DNA from: Gnetum montanum | Lineage: Eukaryota; Streptophyta; Gnetopsida; Gnetales; Gnetaceae | NCBI GenBank assembly: GCA_015680685.1 | Contig: MNCI01005798.1 | Location: 381,846-444,462 of the forward strand | Length of the DNA: 62,617 nucleotides | Reading direction: 5' to 3' | Shown here: positions 47,084-59,539 of the stretch, one piece after another | Numbering within the stretch: position 1 is the first letter of the stretch | Layout: every line of letters begins with the position of its first letter | Program-made: the position numbers and the translations under genes | Notes under the pieces: generated by a model | The model's database searches: none | What the model was told of the DNA's origin: nothing | Seen by the model: only the letters and a program-made list of their open reading frames with translations

Positions 47084-48577
47084 TGAAACACCACAAAATT
47101 TTGCATGTTATAGCCAATTGTCATCATGTAGTATTCAACCCATGAAACCCAAGGCAAAAATTCATTGTAAATGTGAAAATTATAACCCATGGATGGCAAT
47201 CTCAGATATTCCATACTTACAAGACCAAAAATACCTCATAAGTGGTCAAAGCCTCATTTCCCAAGTGAAAAAAAGTTATCTAGTTTCTAGATTTGGGCTT
47301 AAAGGGTCAAAATGCATTTTGGAATGCCAAAAATGGCAATTTGATGGATTTTATGGGAGGTATACATTTTTCTATGCTGGAAACACTTACAAGGGGATAG
47401 ATCTCACCTATCCACAATGTGGAGAGATGGGGTATTTTCCCTCAGCTTGAAAACCAACCCTCTGCCCCCCCCCCCCTTTGTGTGGAGGCCGCATGTTTAG
47501 CTTGGAAACCTTTCCCCCTTAGCATGGAAGTTTTCCCCCCAATGTCAAAGCCATAATACCAAAATTTCATCACTCCAAGCACTCTAACCTTAATCAACCA
47601 CTTTAGAAAGGATGGAAAAAGGCTCAGCATGGAAGATTTAACTCTAGCATAGAAGGTGTGCCTTCATTACTATTTATAGTAAATGGAATGGCCATGGGGG
47701 AAGGCACTTACTATATATGGTAACCCCTTAAATTTGGGCATCCATCTCACCTAAATAAGATAGAAAATTTGTAGCCAATTTGCAACCAAATCATAGCCAT
47801 TTTGTAGCCTCATTCATGGCCCAAAACTTATAAAAACTAGCCTCAAACACCATTTACAGGTTTAGCACTTACACTTTTTAGTAATTTTGAAGTTCTACAC
47901 TTGGGCTTTTTCAAGCACTCAACAGTTTGTGTGAGTTTCCACACTCTTTTTCTCTTGAACCTAATGTGGAAACTTTGTGACCTTGTGACTTTGCAATCCG
48001 TGTTTGAGATATGTGAACCTTCAAGCCCCATGCAATACTTTTGGGATTCTGAACTCCCAATGTAGAGCACTTGGACAAATTGGAGTTTTCACACTTCTTA
48101 ACTTCCATCATAGCCAACCTATAGATTTGAGATTTTAATAGAGGAGTTTTGAAAGCATTAGGAGTGGCTTAGTACCTAGATCATGGAGTAGATTGCATCA
48201 ACTTCAATGGGCTTTGAACTTCTACACTAGTGAATGCACCCCCCCTCCTGGCCCTCCTTATTCTTTCATAGGTAGGCATTTTTTTTATAAATAGTTTTGG
48301 AAACCCATTCTTTATTGTTTTGATAAAGTTTTAAAGTTTCATTGTGTGGGAAATCTATATTTACCTTTTATTTTTTTTATATCTATAATTTTTGCATTGT
48401 ATTTTCACAATTTATTCTCTATGCATTTTGTAAGTCCTTGGTTGATCTACTAGACTGGCCAAGATGCATTGAATTCCATTTTTTCGTAGAGGCCTTGGGG
48501 ATTCATGGGTCGAGGAATTGTTGTGCACTAGATGTCCTTCAATTTTTTCTAGTAATCAAATTTTCTAGTTGTAATAG
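47084..48577 (+). repeat. C 3' LTR
   Basis: Collinear with 30351-31856 at roughly 85 percent by eye. Both copies contain gtggaag/gcatggaag words next to runs of C (47465-47550), similar to the words that make up the tandem array. A run of C at 47464-47477 may be a sequencing-difficult spot. The 110-codon frame at 47118 lies wholly in the LTR and is not a gene. Confidence 0.88.
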
Positions 48578-49960
48578 GTGAAAAATTAAATTATTAGCAT
48601 TTATAGTCATTAAATAACTTCAACATTTCAAATATTATTTGGAAAGCTCATTAGTTCACATTATGTTAATAAAACCTATGGTCAAACAATTCTTAGCTTA
48701 GAATGAAATTAGATTAAAAAGAGGAAAGTGGCTCATAAAACTTCAAAGTGTCATATTTTCATTGGAAACATGTAAAACCATTAAAGGAATGGAAATGAAG
48801 TATGTGTATTAAAGACTCATGAAGGAAATTAGCATGATGAGATTCTAGAATTCCTTGATATAAGAAAATTTCTGAATAATTTAATTACAAGCCAAAAGAG
48901 AGTTTTTTTCAAAAGCACAAATAAATTTTTGGTTAAAGATGAAATTTTATAGAGAAAGTATTTTAGAGGGGTTTTGTTGGAATGTATTCACAATTATCAA
49001 ATTGGTCCAATCTATTGGTCATGTGAAACATATAATTCATTAAGGTTTTTATTATTCTACTATGTACCAGGATATTAATTTGAGAATTTGAAAATGTTAC
49101 AAATGTTAAATTCATAGATTGAAGATCAAAAAGGTTAGAGCTCCTTTAAAATTGGTAGTAGTGGACAAACCATTTCAGCAATGGGGCTTAGATTTTAGTG
49201 GTACAATTACTCCTTCAAGAGCTAGACATAAGTTTATTCTCATAGCTACTGATTACTTTACCAAATGGTTCAAAGCAAAGGCTCTAAGAAAAAGTTTAGT
49301 ATCAGACATAGTTAAGTTCTTGGAAGATCATATTATAAGTCATTTTTTTGGTCAACTTGAAGTCTTAATATCCAATAATGAACCTACTTTTCAATCTAAA
49401 GAATTTATAACATGGGCATCAGAAAAATCCATCTTTCTATTTTCTTCTTTAAATTATCATCCTCAAGGAAATGCGTTAGCTAAATCTACAAATAAAAAGC
49501 TTATTTCCTACATTAATTTGATGGATGGAAATCCAGGAAATTGGATTGATTACTTACAATCTGCATTATGGATTGACTGTATTAGATTTAAGAAAGCTAT
49601 TGGAACATTAGCTTATAACTTGATCTATGGTTTACCTGCTAGAATTATGAACAAGATTATAAGTTTAGCCCTAGATTTTGTGCAAAAGTATACCAAGAAA
49701 ATCAATAAAAATAGAGGTTTCATAACCTTACTCATAAAAAGGGAAGCCAAAGTAAATAGAGTTAAAGATAATTTACTAAAGAAAGCTTTTCAAGTCAAAA
49801 GGTGGTTCAATAAAAAGGCTCTAAAAAGGACTTTTAAGATTGATGATCTTGTATTATTTTGGAATATGAAGAAGCCAAATAAATTTTCAATAGTATGAAC
49901 TAGTCCATTTTAGATCAAGAAACAATTATCCAATGAAACATACAAGTTATCGACACTTGA
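48578..49960 (+). pseudogene. A1 RNase H end and integrase
   Basis: The region 48578-49118 holds badly decayed RNase H remnant and the zinc-binding domain (YQIGPIYWSC near 48995). From 49119 to 49898 the integrase is open for 259 codons, the longest frame in the window: QQWGLDFSGTITPSRARHKF, TDYFTKWFKAKAL, then the core and the C-terminal domain to FKIDDLVLFWNMKKP. Two of three catalytic acids are gone despite the open frame: LISNNE has Asn for the second Asp and LAKSTNKK has Lys for Glu, both G-to-A changes. Its length probably reflects luck in decay rather than selection. Confidence 0.88.
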
Positions 49961-49984
49961 TGAAGTAGAGTTGTAGTTTCTATA

Positions 49985-52087
49985 TACTTTTTTACATATA
50001 AAACATTGTTTTTGATAATTTCCCAAAGCTTAAATGTATATATACTAATAAATATATGTATATAATATACTAGTATATGTATGTATATACCTATAATAAT
50101 ATTTAGTATACAAAGTAGTAAATAGTAAACCTTTTATATATAAAATTTAATATGTATATGCTTAGATAAGTGTATCTAATATTTTATAAAAGACAGGTAT
50201 ATTTTAAAGTATTAGTTTAAAAACCATTTAACGTAAAGTGTTAGTTCAATTATTAGATTTATATTATCCTAAGTAATCATTACTTGTAATGAGTGTAAGT
50301 GGGAGTGATGGTTGAATAACCACTTAGTGGTAAATTAATTTCAACAACCAAATAGTAAAATTCAAATTGGCCTACTGTATAATGATGAAAAGATAATTAA
50401 ATTTAGCAAAGTGGCAAAGTTGGTTAGTAGAATTTGTGGGAATTTCAAACTTAATTTTCATTATAAAAAGAGATGTGCATTGCTTAGAATTGCATCATTT
50501 CTCAATTCAAAGCTTAAGTAGAGAAAGCAAGTGAGCTGTTTGAGTGTGAAGTATAAAGATGGTTCTCGGAGAAAGAGCAATGAGAAGGTCATTTATCACA
50601 TATGTCATGGGATGTTGTTTATAACATGTGTTGAGAGCCTATTTTAAGGTAAATGCCCATGGAGCATCAAGTGAAAGCCCTTTCTTACATTGGATTTTAG
50701 ATGAGTTTAGATTTCTCACTAGTGGACTTTCTATACATTCCAATGTTTGGGGCAGCTTCCTTGAATGTAACACTCAAGATCAAAATGATTCTAGGAGAGA
50801 TTATTCCTAGCGAGAGGCTTTTATGTCTCAAGATACAAAAGCATCTAATTAGGGAGAACCTCAAAAATTAGTAGCTAAAGAGATGGATGCAAAGAGGAAA
50901 AGAAAAATTGTAGAAAGAAAAAGTGAAGACCAAGATGAGGCCTTTACTATGTAAGAAGAGGAATGAAAGGCATTCATCACAAATGAAATTACATGAAAGG
51001 ACTCTCAATATGAGAATTCCTAAAAGAGTTACTCTAAGTATTTTCTTTCCACCACAAAATAGTTTATATGATATTGAGTTTGTATAGTTTCCTAAGTTTT
51101 ATTAGGAATAAGGTTTTTCTTTCATCAAAACTTAAGTTTGGTGAAAGGTTTCCTTTAAAAATATTTGTATCTTTGTAAAAATGTTGAATAGAGTTGTGTT
51201 TTGGTAATGATTTAGTTGGTGTGTAATTTTAAACACCATGATCTCAAAGAAATTTTAGGTGGGGGAATGAAATGTTAGCACATTTTATCCATTTCATGGA
51301 GTAGGAATTTGGAATCAATACATATGGGAAAATGATATATAAAAAGAAAAAGAGATGTATTTGAAGATCATAAGTAACATTACCTATCTAAGTTTTGGGA
51401 AAATGATCTATTTAATACTGATCTTTTGGTTGTTATACTCATACGGAGTCTAACTGGGAGTAGGAGATGAATTGTTTCTTTGTCCTTAGTGTCTTTAGAT
51501 TTTAGAGTTTAAGGTGGATACAAAGGTAATCAAAATTTCTTTTTCTTAAAGTTAAATTCAGCCTAAGACTATTACAAGTCCTTACATTTAAATATTTCGA
51601 TGGAGATAGTTAACCTAGAATAAGCATTTTGACAAAAAATCATGGCTAAGTTAACAACAATTTGACATGTTTATAATTGAGAAAAATACTACAACATTAT
51701 CAAGGGAAATCATCTATGGATAACTATTGGATGATTTGGAAAATAAAAGAAAATAGTTGGAATTATGGAAGGGAATAGTGAAGGTCTACAATTGAGTTAT
51801 GAAATAATACCAAAAGTTATTGGAACAATGATAAAGTGGGAGTTAACATTATTAATCAAAATCCTTCCTCGAAAAAGGGTAGAAATTGATGAAACTCATC
51901 ATCTTAAACATTATATTATTAAGTGGATTTTTTTCTTCCTAGGAAATGACACCTAACCAAGAAGAAAAATAGTAATGGACTTTTACCAATAACACTGCAT
52001 CATGATTTCTTTTCCTTGCACAACCATCCAAACCAACAAATTTTACACTTACATACAAGTGGAAATTTAATTGTGAAAAATAAAATT
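49985..52087 (+). other. A1 3' untranslated region
   Basis: About 2.1 kb between integrase and 3' LTR. 50028-50120 is a TATATAC-type low-complexity stretch. A weakly protein-like piece lies at 50628-50810 (ESPFLHWILDEFRFL) and another at 51765-51956; neither resembles a known domain. The polypurine candidate aaagaaaaaggagata precedes or overlaps the LTR start at 52088. Confidence 0.5.
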
Positions 52088-54155
52088 CTCAAAGAAAAAG
52101 GAGATAACCCTAATGCATAGTAGTGTTAGTAGTATGGTCAAGGTAAACTAGAAAACACAGAAATATGATTAAGCATTCCATCATAGTTCAGTTTGGCCAA
52201 AGAGAGCCAATTGCAAACCCTCAAAGAAAAAACCAAAACAAGTAACATGGGTAATTCAAAATTTGACATTGATGGAAATGATGGATGTGGTGCTAATGTG
52301 AGGACGATGATGGCAAGAGATGTGGTTTCCTCCAATAGTTATGGAGCTAGAAGCACCAACATTTGCAGGGAAGGATGAGCCAATAGGTGGAGTTTAGAAC
52401 ATTTCCAAACAAATTTGTAATCGCTAGAACACACAACAACACATTAGGGATGTCAGATGAACCCAAAAATCCAACACATGATTGTCCATCATTGTAACAC
52501 CACAATTCCCAATGGGTAATGTAGCAGTAGGGCAACAAGCAATGCAATGGTGAGGGCAACATAGCAATGGGAATATGGTGGTAACATAGCAATAGTAAAC
52601 CCTTGCTCCCAAACTACATCCAAAAACATATGATTCCTATTTTAGGATCACAGTTGTGATGAAGTATTAATAAAAACATTATGTATACTATGGTGGCTAT
52701 AAGTGGTAGCATAAGTTTGGAAAATTAATACACACACAAGTGTCAAAGATATAATTCAAAGGGGAAAATCTATACAATTTTACTTATTAAAAGTAAATTT
52801 CCACATGATTAAGTTATATAAAAACCTAACTAAAATTCCTAAATATTTGTATTTGAAAGGATACTTTCCAATTGTGCCATGTATTTCTCCAATTTTTGTA
52901 ACTTCCTATGATAACTTTTATGATATTTGTTACCACAGAAATGATTGACAATCATAACTTAAATTTTTCATAATCCCCCATGGAGGCTATAGCTGATAAG
53001 GTGGTTATAAATTTATATGCCTAAGATATTTTTAAGACCCATAACATATCATGATTATTGTAACTACCTTAAGGTTCCTATAAAAGGACATTTAAAGGTA
53101 GATTTTGGAAGAATATTTTTGGGGAGCAAGATTTGGGAAAAGACAATTGAAGATCATTTGTAAGATGGCTTGCTAAAGACATTGATTTGGCTACTTTTTT
53201 TTAATCATATGAGTTATTTTCTTTTCATTTTGTTTTAGTTACTTAGCTAATGGTTTAGATAATATCATTCTTGGCATTTAATTTTTGGATTTGTCCTAGG
53301 TTGCTTTTATAGCTCTATTTTTGTACTATATTAGACTCCTATTAAGATTTGTCAAAAAAGAGCTTATGTTGAAGGCCTCAAGAGCAATTTAATAGGAATG
53401 TCTTAATGAAATTGCTTATTTTGAGCATAGAGAATCTAGGAGAATCTTTAATACTTTGATGAGATTGAAATAGCTTCTTTATTTGTAAAGTGTATTGCCT
53501 TGGTATTTCAATCAAGAAATTCTCAAATTTTTGAAAGCTCTATTGAATGCAATCGTTGACATCTATTAACTAACCAAAATAGAGACTTGTACTTTGTAGT
53601 TTATGCAGTAGTTTTTGGTAGTATAATAAGATTGCTTTTATGAAATTTTTTGTTGAGCTCAGAAAGTTTAGACAACTTGTAGTTATTGAATTAGAAATAG
53701 CTTTATTACGAAGTGTTTACTCATATCAATTTATCTTTCTATAATATCTAAGATTCCACATAATTCTATTTTCTTTTCCCTATTTTCCTAAGTCCATTGA
53801 ATCTTGCTCTATTTTTAGTCTTCTTATGGAACTTTCTGTCTGGAGGAAATTAGGAGAAGATTAGGAAAAGTTTGCTCAAATTATTTTGTGAAATTTTGTT
53901 TGTTACAAGTAGGTATTATAAGAACCATATAGACAAAGTTAGCTGAATCTCATTTATGAAAGTTGAATATGGTTGTATACACAACCCAACCATTTTAACA
54001 TTTACAATAGCAAACACATACTCACAACTAGTTCGTTTTATAACTACTAAGTTTATTTGGAGATATATGAGCCTTGGTGTTGCCAGAGACCAGCAAGCAC
54101 CTAATCCCTATTCAAAGAAACTCGTTGGTGGTCCTATCCCAAATGGTTGTCAAAA
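52088..54155 (+). repeat. A1 3' LTR
   Basis: Collinear with the A1 5' LTR over its full length with many small differences, in keeping with an old insertion. The TATA box is at 53079-53085. The end aligns at about 54155 (ggttgtcaaaa), where the final CCAACA is degraded. Confidence 0.85.
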
Positions 54156-54429
54156 ACTTGCATCAATACTTTCTCTCATGCTTTCTTTTCTTCTTCTTTC
54201 CTAGCATTCCTTTCTTCTTCTCCTTTTCTTCTCTTCTCTTCCTTTACTACCTTGGTCAATGCCTCTCTCTTCACTTTGTTCTTTATTTTCATCTCAGCTA
54301 TAAAACATCAATAAACAAAAAAAATAAACAAACATAAAAAAAATAGAAAGGAAAAATATAGAAACATTATAAAATATCAAAATACAAATATATTAATACC
54401 AAATATGAAATACAATCTATAAATATCTT
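54156..54429. repeat. Pyrimidine-rich tract then A-rich run
   Basis: 54172-54260 is almost only C and T (tcttcttctttcct units), followed by an A-rich stretch near 54310-54350. No gene is supportable; the frames at 53956-54337 are by-products of LTR end plus tract. Confidence 0.6.
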
Positions 54430-55440
54430 TAAACTTAATCTCTTTGCATCCTAGGCCACTTCTACTTCAAACTTCTCTTAATAACATGTATCCACTACTT
54501 TAATACAAACCACTTTCTTCTTCTTGGTTCTCTATCCCTCATCCTATGTTTCTAACGCATACTTTCTCATAACCTTCATCTCTTGCACTACATTCTTGTG
54601 AACTAAACATTTCTTAGATGGCTCCACACTATCAAAAATGGAGGATTCAAATATATCTTCTTATAACAATGATGCTACCTCCATGGGACCACCCATTACT
54701 ATGGAAAGTATCATCATGATGTTCATCACATGCTAACACATAGAAGGAGAGAAGTCCTTCTTATTCAACACCTTCTCCTTTCATTCAATACAATCTAGCA
54801 AATTCACAAAATAAGACAACATCCCATAATAAATGAAGTTGCTAGAACTTTTACCATCCATGATATTAATGTTTGCTAACTTGCTAAATGCCTTCTTATA
54901 AAGCTAACTAGCTTGATCATAACAAGTTTCATGGATCATGACATTATAGATGATTACAAGCCTAATAGGAGAAGTAGTTCTACATCATATAATCTTGCCA
55001 CAAAATACTCTCTGAGTGAAGAGATGATACATTTACACTATATCAGGGTTCTCACACTTGAAAATGTTGTGAAACTTGTCATTATACTAAGACCAATGAG
55101 TAATCACCTCTTGATTAATCACTGAGAGTCTCTATCATTATCCTTTCCTACTAGGCCAATATTAGGAAAATCGATCTAGTACCTTAATAAATCCTAGTTC
55201 TAAGGTAAGATGACCTCTCTAGCCTAAACTTAGACTATGAACAACTAATAATGGCTTGAATAACATCTTTCCATGGCAACCATGTTTGTAGAAGAGATGT
55301 TAGGATATTTTAATGTAAACAAAGGAATCAATAATATGTTCTCTAAGTTAGAAAGATTCTTCCTTTCATCTTTACTTATCAACCATGCATAGCCTGCAAG
55401 AGTGTTGTATACATTGGCTTGTAAGCTTTTCTTTTTCATT
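54430..55440 (-). pseudogene. Unrecognised minus-strand coding remnant
   Basis: Read on the minus strand, the segment is protein-like over two stretches. 55440-55245 gives GYAWLISKDERKNLSNLENI and onward to SSTNMVAMERCYSSHY. 54950-54430 gives VMIHETCYDQAS, FSKLANINIMDGKSSSNFIY and PSKKCLVHKNVVQEMKVMRK. Frame shifts and about 12 stops separate them. A plausible splice acceptor (actcttgcag) precedes GYAWL. The family is unknown; it might be another transposon-protein-like antisense ORF. Confidence 0.35.
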
Positions 55441-56600
55441 CTTCCAAGTTGAATGTCTACAACTTTTGAATTTTAATTTTATATGCAAAAGAAAAGCATA
55501 GGTTATTAAACATAAAGCACATATCTAGACAAAGCCCAAGTAAAGCATAGGCAAAATGAAGCTAAGTGCCAAACATGAGACTTACTAAATCAACATTGTA
55601 TAAATTACACTCCTCCCTCATGCTTAGCATAGGCCTATCATGGAAAATATGAATCAAAATAGCCTATAGAAACCCATGGTACCATCAATGTTTTCAAGCC
55701 TCCTCTACTACACCAAAAAACTGGGAAAATATTATAGGATACTAGTTATCCTGAAGAGCAACCTCATAAAGCATATGTTCTAAAATCTCCAAATAAGTGT
55801 CCTCTCAATTTGGACCGTCAAATGTACAATTACACTAAAAATAACAATCAAAACATATAGTAGTGTTCCTCACAAAAAGCCCAAAACTTAGAAGAAATAC
55901 AATAGCCATTATTGAGAGATCATATTCGGAGACTATAATGTGAGTGATGATAGGACTAAATAAAATTTGGATGTTACAAGGATCCAAAAATAATATGGTA
56001 TTCACATTAAACCATTTATAAGGGTGAACCATTCACAAATGGTTCAATAGCTTGTGTTATATATCTTATGTCCTATCCATCTTGTCCACAATTGTGTTAA
56101 CATCACTTAGGCCCTATATTACATATAATAATTGTCTCATACTAATCCCACAAGAGATACTCTCAAGTGCATGTGAGATGATCTACAAAGGTAATAGATT
56201 TTATACAAGCACATAAAAATGCTTAATGTAGAATACTAGGAAGTTCTTGGCTCCTACATGAGTCCACATATACATGTGATACAAGAACTAATCATCCATA
56301 ATTAGGAGGATATTCACCCTCCATAATCTTCCTATGATCATTGGGGTAGCATTACAAATTAGGAAGTACATAGGGTCAATTGCTAGGAGCCTAGGGATGA
56401 TGAATATCCTACAAAATAACATGCAAAATTACCAAGTAGTATTAATGAGATAATCTTAAATGTAAAAGACTTAGAGAATAATAATATACTAACTACAAAA
56501 TTTGACTAGGAAAGATCAAGTAGCATAAAAACAACAAGACTTAGGTATGAAATTTTAGCTCCTTAACATTTCCTAGGAGACTTCATCATATATCTCTAAC
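55441..56600. other. No recognisable feature
   Basis: AT-rich sequence. A minus-strand frame at 55835-56032 is hydrophobic but has no recognisable pattern, and nothing repeats elsewhere in the window. Confidence 0.5.
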
Positions 56601-57200
56601 GAAAAACTAGTTTCAATACTTAGACAATTTTTTTCTATCACATATCCCTTGACACTTAGGTAAATTTCTTTCTCCATTGTTAGGCATCTAGTCATTAATT
56701 TCCTCCTTGACTTAGACTTTTCATTCTAATGATTAACTTTGGATTCTACTACCCTCATCCAACACTTAGCTAAATTTCAATCTTCTCTTCTTGTCCTTTT
56801 TATACCTAGCTAAGTTTTCATGTACAATGTCTCCATAGTTAAATTTTAGACTAATGATCCTAAGACTTAGCCTAAAGAACATTGTTTAAACTTTCCCACT
56901 AATACTTAAACAAATTTTAGGTTTTCCTCCCCCTTCTTCCACACTTCGGTAAATTTTAATTTCTTATTTCTCCTTGCACCTAACACTTAGCCACATTTTT
57001 GGCTTCATCCTGCTCTCACTTAGATAGAAAATTTTCAATTCTACATCTACCACTTAGCAAAATTTTTAGTTTTTATTTACTCTTGTTCAACACTTAGGAA
57101 ATGTTTTTGCCTATACTTAGAAAATATTCAGTTTTCTCTCTACACCTAGGACTCAAGAATTTTCTTTTTTCTTAAAAATTAGATAAATTTTATCTCTTCG
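56600..57200. repeat. Motif array: CACTTAG-AAATTTT
   Basis: The word cacttag (or a one- or two-base variant) followed by aaattt recurs about 14 times, for example near 56618, 56653, 56763, 56902, 56942, 56985, 57018, 57050, 57090, 57113, at spacings of about 23-63 bp with T/C-rich filler. It is a degenerate short tandem repeat. Confidence 0.6.
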
Positions 57201-57669
57201 TACCCTTACATCCATGTAGGACATCTGCTTCCTTCTCCACCTTTTCATTAACTTCTTAAGCCAAACTGAGCCTTACTTTTAAAATTAGCAAAGAGTAATA
57301 AAATTAAAATTGAAAAATAGCACACAACTAGTGGGCTAAGCCCCACCACATCCCACATGAACACCTAGAAGAGCTAGTTGGCATTGCTAGTGTCCTTGAC
57401 ATGCATCTAGTTCCCCCTACTACATGCTAATGTTGGGTAACACTAGTTGCATGTTGTGTGTTAATGTCACCACCACTAGTATACATAGTACTCACCTAAT
57501 AGTGCACCACAACCCCCTCCAATATCATGTTTCCTCCTCCCTATGGGGTATAAATTTTTTTTAAACAAATGTATAATGGTGTTGTTTCCTCCCTTCTCAT
57601 CTTAGTCTATGTTGCTTACACTACATAACCACTATCCTCACTTCCTCACTAGCACTCACCTATACATCC

Positions 57670-57960
57670 CTACCTTTGTGCTACCTCATCCAAAAAAGCC
57701 TTATTAATGTCTTTTCCTTTTTCCTCGAAGTGGAAAAAATCTATAAAAAGTGGTAAAATTTTTATCCCAAAAACTTTATAGATTTGATCCTCATGGGTAC
57801 TATGGGTGAAATTCTCATTTATGGCTAGCATCCACAAGCCCAAATCTATTCTTCCCAAGGATATATCTAACCTCCAAGGACATAGATCTATGTTATTACA
57901 TCACCTTCATCTCCACCTTTGAAAATAATCATTTTGAATTTTTCCTTTCTTTTCTTCCCC
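57670..57960 (-). pseudogene. Possible minus-strand exon remnant
   Basis: The minus strand reads LGLWMLAINENFTHSTHEDQ, IYKVFGIKILPLFIDFFHFE and EKGKDINKAFLDEVAQR, open for 62 codons, with a less clean continuation upstream. Composition is protein-like but no family is recognised. It may belong with 54430-55440. Confidence 0.3.
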
Positions 57961-57999
57961 TTTCCTCCATGCTATCCATGCTTCATGATACTAGCACTA

Positions 58000-59380
58000 G
58001 TATGACCATTGATGTAGGCTAATGAGGCACAAGTGTTACAGCCAAAAATGTCGATGGATAGAACATTGAGAGGTTACTAGGTATACAGCCTAACCCCAGA
58101 TCCATGAAAGGGATATGCTGGAGAAAATAAATAGAAATAGGATGCCTTGAATGATCTAGTCGATGAGATAGGAACTTACGCGGTGTGCAATAACCTTTTG
58201 TAAACAATGGTTTTATAAATGTTATGTGTGGTGATTAAGTCAAAGGAAACGTAGCATATGGAATAGTAAAGCATAACAAAATATGTGACTAAGCAATAAA
58301 TGTAAATTGATACACAATGATGCAAAATGTATGTGATAGGAAAATGAAAGAAAAGCTTGGGTGAGAGGGTGCACTGCCCAAAAATTAGGGTATTTGATCT
58401 TTGCTTGACTGAAGAAGGTGTACAATTAATGTGCAATATGGATAGGCATAGATTACAATGTAATGGTATGGTCACATCTCCTTGATTGCTACTAATGGCC
58501 TGCTAACAAGAACTGATGAGTCGATGCTTGCTAGGCTAAGAGAGATATGGGAAGTGCTATTGCCAGGGTTTTTTGTTCATTAACCTTCCACTTGCCAATC
58601 TCTTTGCTAAAGCCAATTGCGAGAAAGCCAAATGCCAAATTCCAATCTCCAATTACAAGAAAGCCAAGTCCAAAAGCCAGCCTTTGAAGCCAACCCTTTT
58701 GAATGTTGTTTGTTGGGGTATTTATAGAGCCAAGAGTAGGAGAGAGATGTGTTTTAGATGCCATGTGTCCTAGGCCCCATGTGGCTTGAATTGTGAATGT
58801 GCCATACTGGTATGTAGTGCTACATTGGTGTGCTACGCTACAGTGTAACGAGATTGGATGTGAAAGATGCTAAGTTTTGACCATACCATTCAAACTGCAT
58901 GTGCTAGAATCCATGGAACTACCATGTTTTTATAGAGAATTCCAATGTCAAATGCAAAGAGGAGCCTATGCTCTAGGACTACATCTTCCCTACCCTTGCA
59001 AGTAGGGTCAAGCATAGGGAAAACTTTGTGAATTAACAGGGGGATGCAAAACAAAGAAAACTACTAATTGTTGATGCATTTGGCCATTTTATGGAACAGT
59101 AAGATTCAGGGCTTTGAGTTTGGTAAGTTACAAGAATTATCAAAGTTATATTCAAAGGCTGTGGGCATGTTAAAGTTTTGTGGAGTAAATTAAAATTTTA
59201 ATGAGATGATAGGTTTGATGTGAAGTAACTTTGAAGCAAAAATTGGCAACATCAGGAAATAAAATATGTTTGAAAGATGCAAATATTTTAGGTTACGGTT
59301 TGGAGGTTCACTCATGCGGTACAACAAACTGAACAATGGAATTCCTGGGCATGGCATACCAACAACACGAATTATTTTGC
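58000..59380 (-). repeat. Unassigned repeat with minus-strand TATA box
   Basis: The minus strand has GGCTCTATAAATACCCC at 58717-58733, a strong plant core promoter shape, followed downstream (toward lower coordinates) by TTGGC-rich sequence with a ~47-bp direct repeat (ccaattgcgagaaagccaa and ccaattacaagaaagccaa on the plus strand, near 58613 and 58660). It could be an LTR of a fourth family or a gene promoter. No partner copy exists in the window. Confidence 0.35.
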
Positions 59381-59388
59381 AAATGAAT

Positions 59389-59532
59389 TGCGGCCCTAAT
59401 TTGCTGAAAATCGTGGCCCTAATTTGTAGAAATCGTGGCCCTAATTTGTAGAAAATTGCGGCCCTAATTTGCTCCGAAATTTGCAGAAAATCACAGCCCT
59501 AATTTGCTCTGAAATTTGCAGAAAACCACGGC
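59389..59532. repeat. 22-36-bp tandem repeat
   Basis: GGCCCTAATTTG recurs at 59392, 59415, 59438, 59460 and, as AGCCCTAATTTG, 59495. The last two units are longer and contain gaaatttgcagaaaa. Confidence 0.85.
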
Positions 59533-59539
59533 CTTGTTC

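Larger units (their letters stand above)
30351..48577 (+). mobile_element. Element C: 18-kb Tat-like retrotransposon with antisense gene
   Basis: Two LTRs of about 1.5 kb flank a 15.2-kb interior. The order on the plus strand is: leader with a tandem duplication, gag, protease, an ~8-kb block with no RT but with a minus-strand intron-containing gene and a tandem array, then RNase H, additional RNase H, integrase, and a polypurine tract directly before the 3' LTR. It sits inside the RNase H of A1. No target duplication could be recognised. The lack of RT and the many stops mean it could not move by itself. Confidence 0.85.
23326..54155 (+). mobile_element. Ty3/gypsy element A1 (Tat-like), host of two nested insertions
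   Basis: Two LTRs of about 2.1 kb flank gag, protease, extra RNase H, RT, RNase H and integrase. Without the solo B LTR (0.8 kb) and element C (18.2 kb) the element is about 11.8 kb. The two halves rejoin in sense: the RT reading resumes after 29607, and RNase H/integrase resumes after 48577. It is older than both insertions. Target duplications were not identified because the LTR start is uncertain. Confidence 0.85.

Noticed and set aside
47118-47450. Plus-strand frame of 110 codons
   Set aside because: Entirely inside the C 3' LTR; the matching 5' LTR region (30385-30715) is not open.
50028-50210. Possible AT-rich origin or matrix-attachment site
   Set aside because: It is a TATATAC microsatellite-like stretch in an element 3' region; sequence alone does not support a function.
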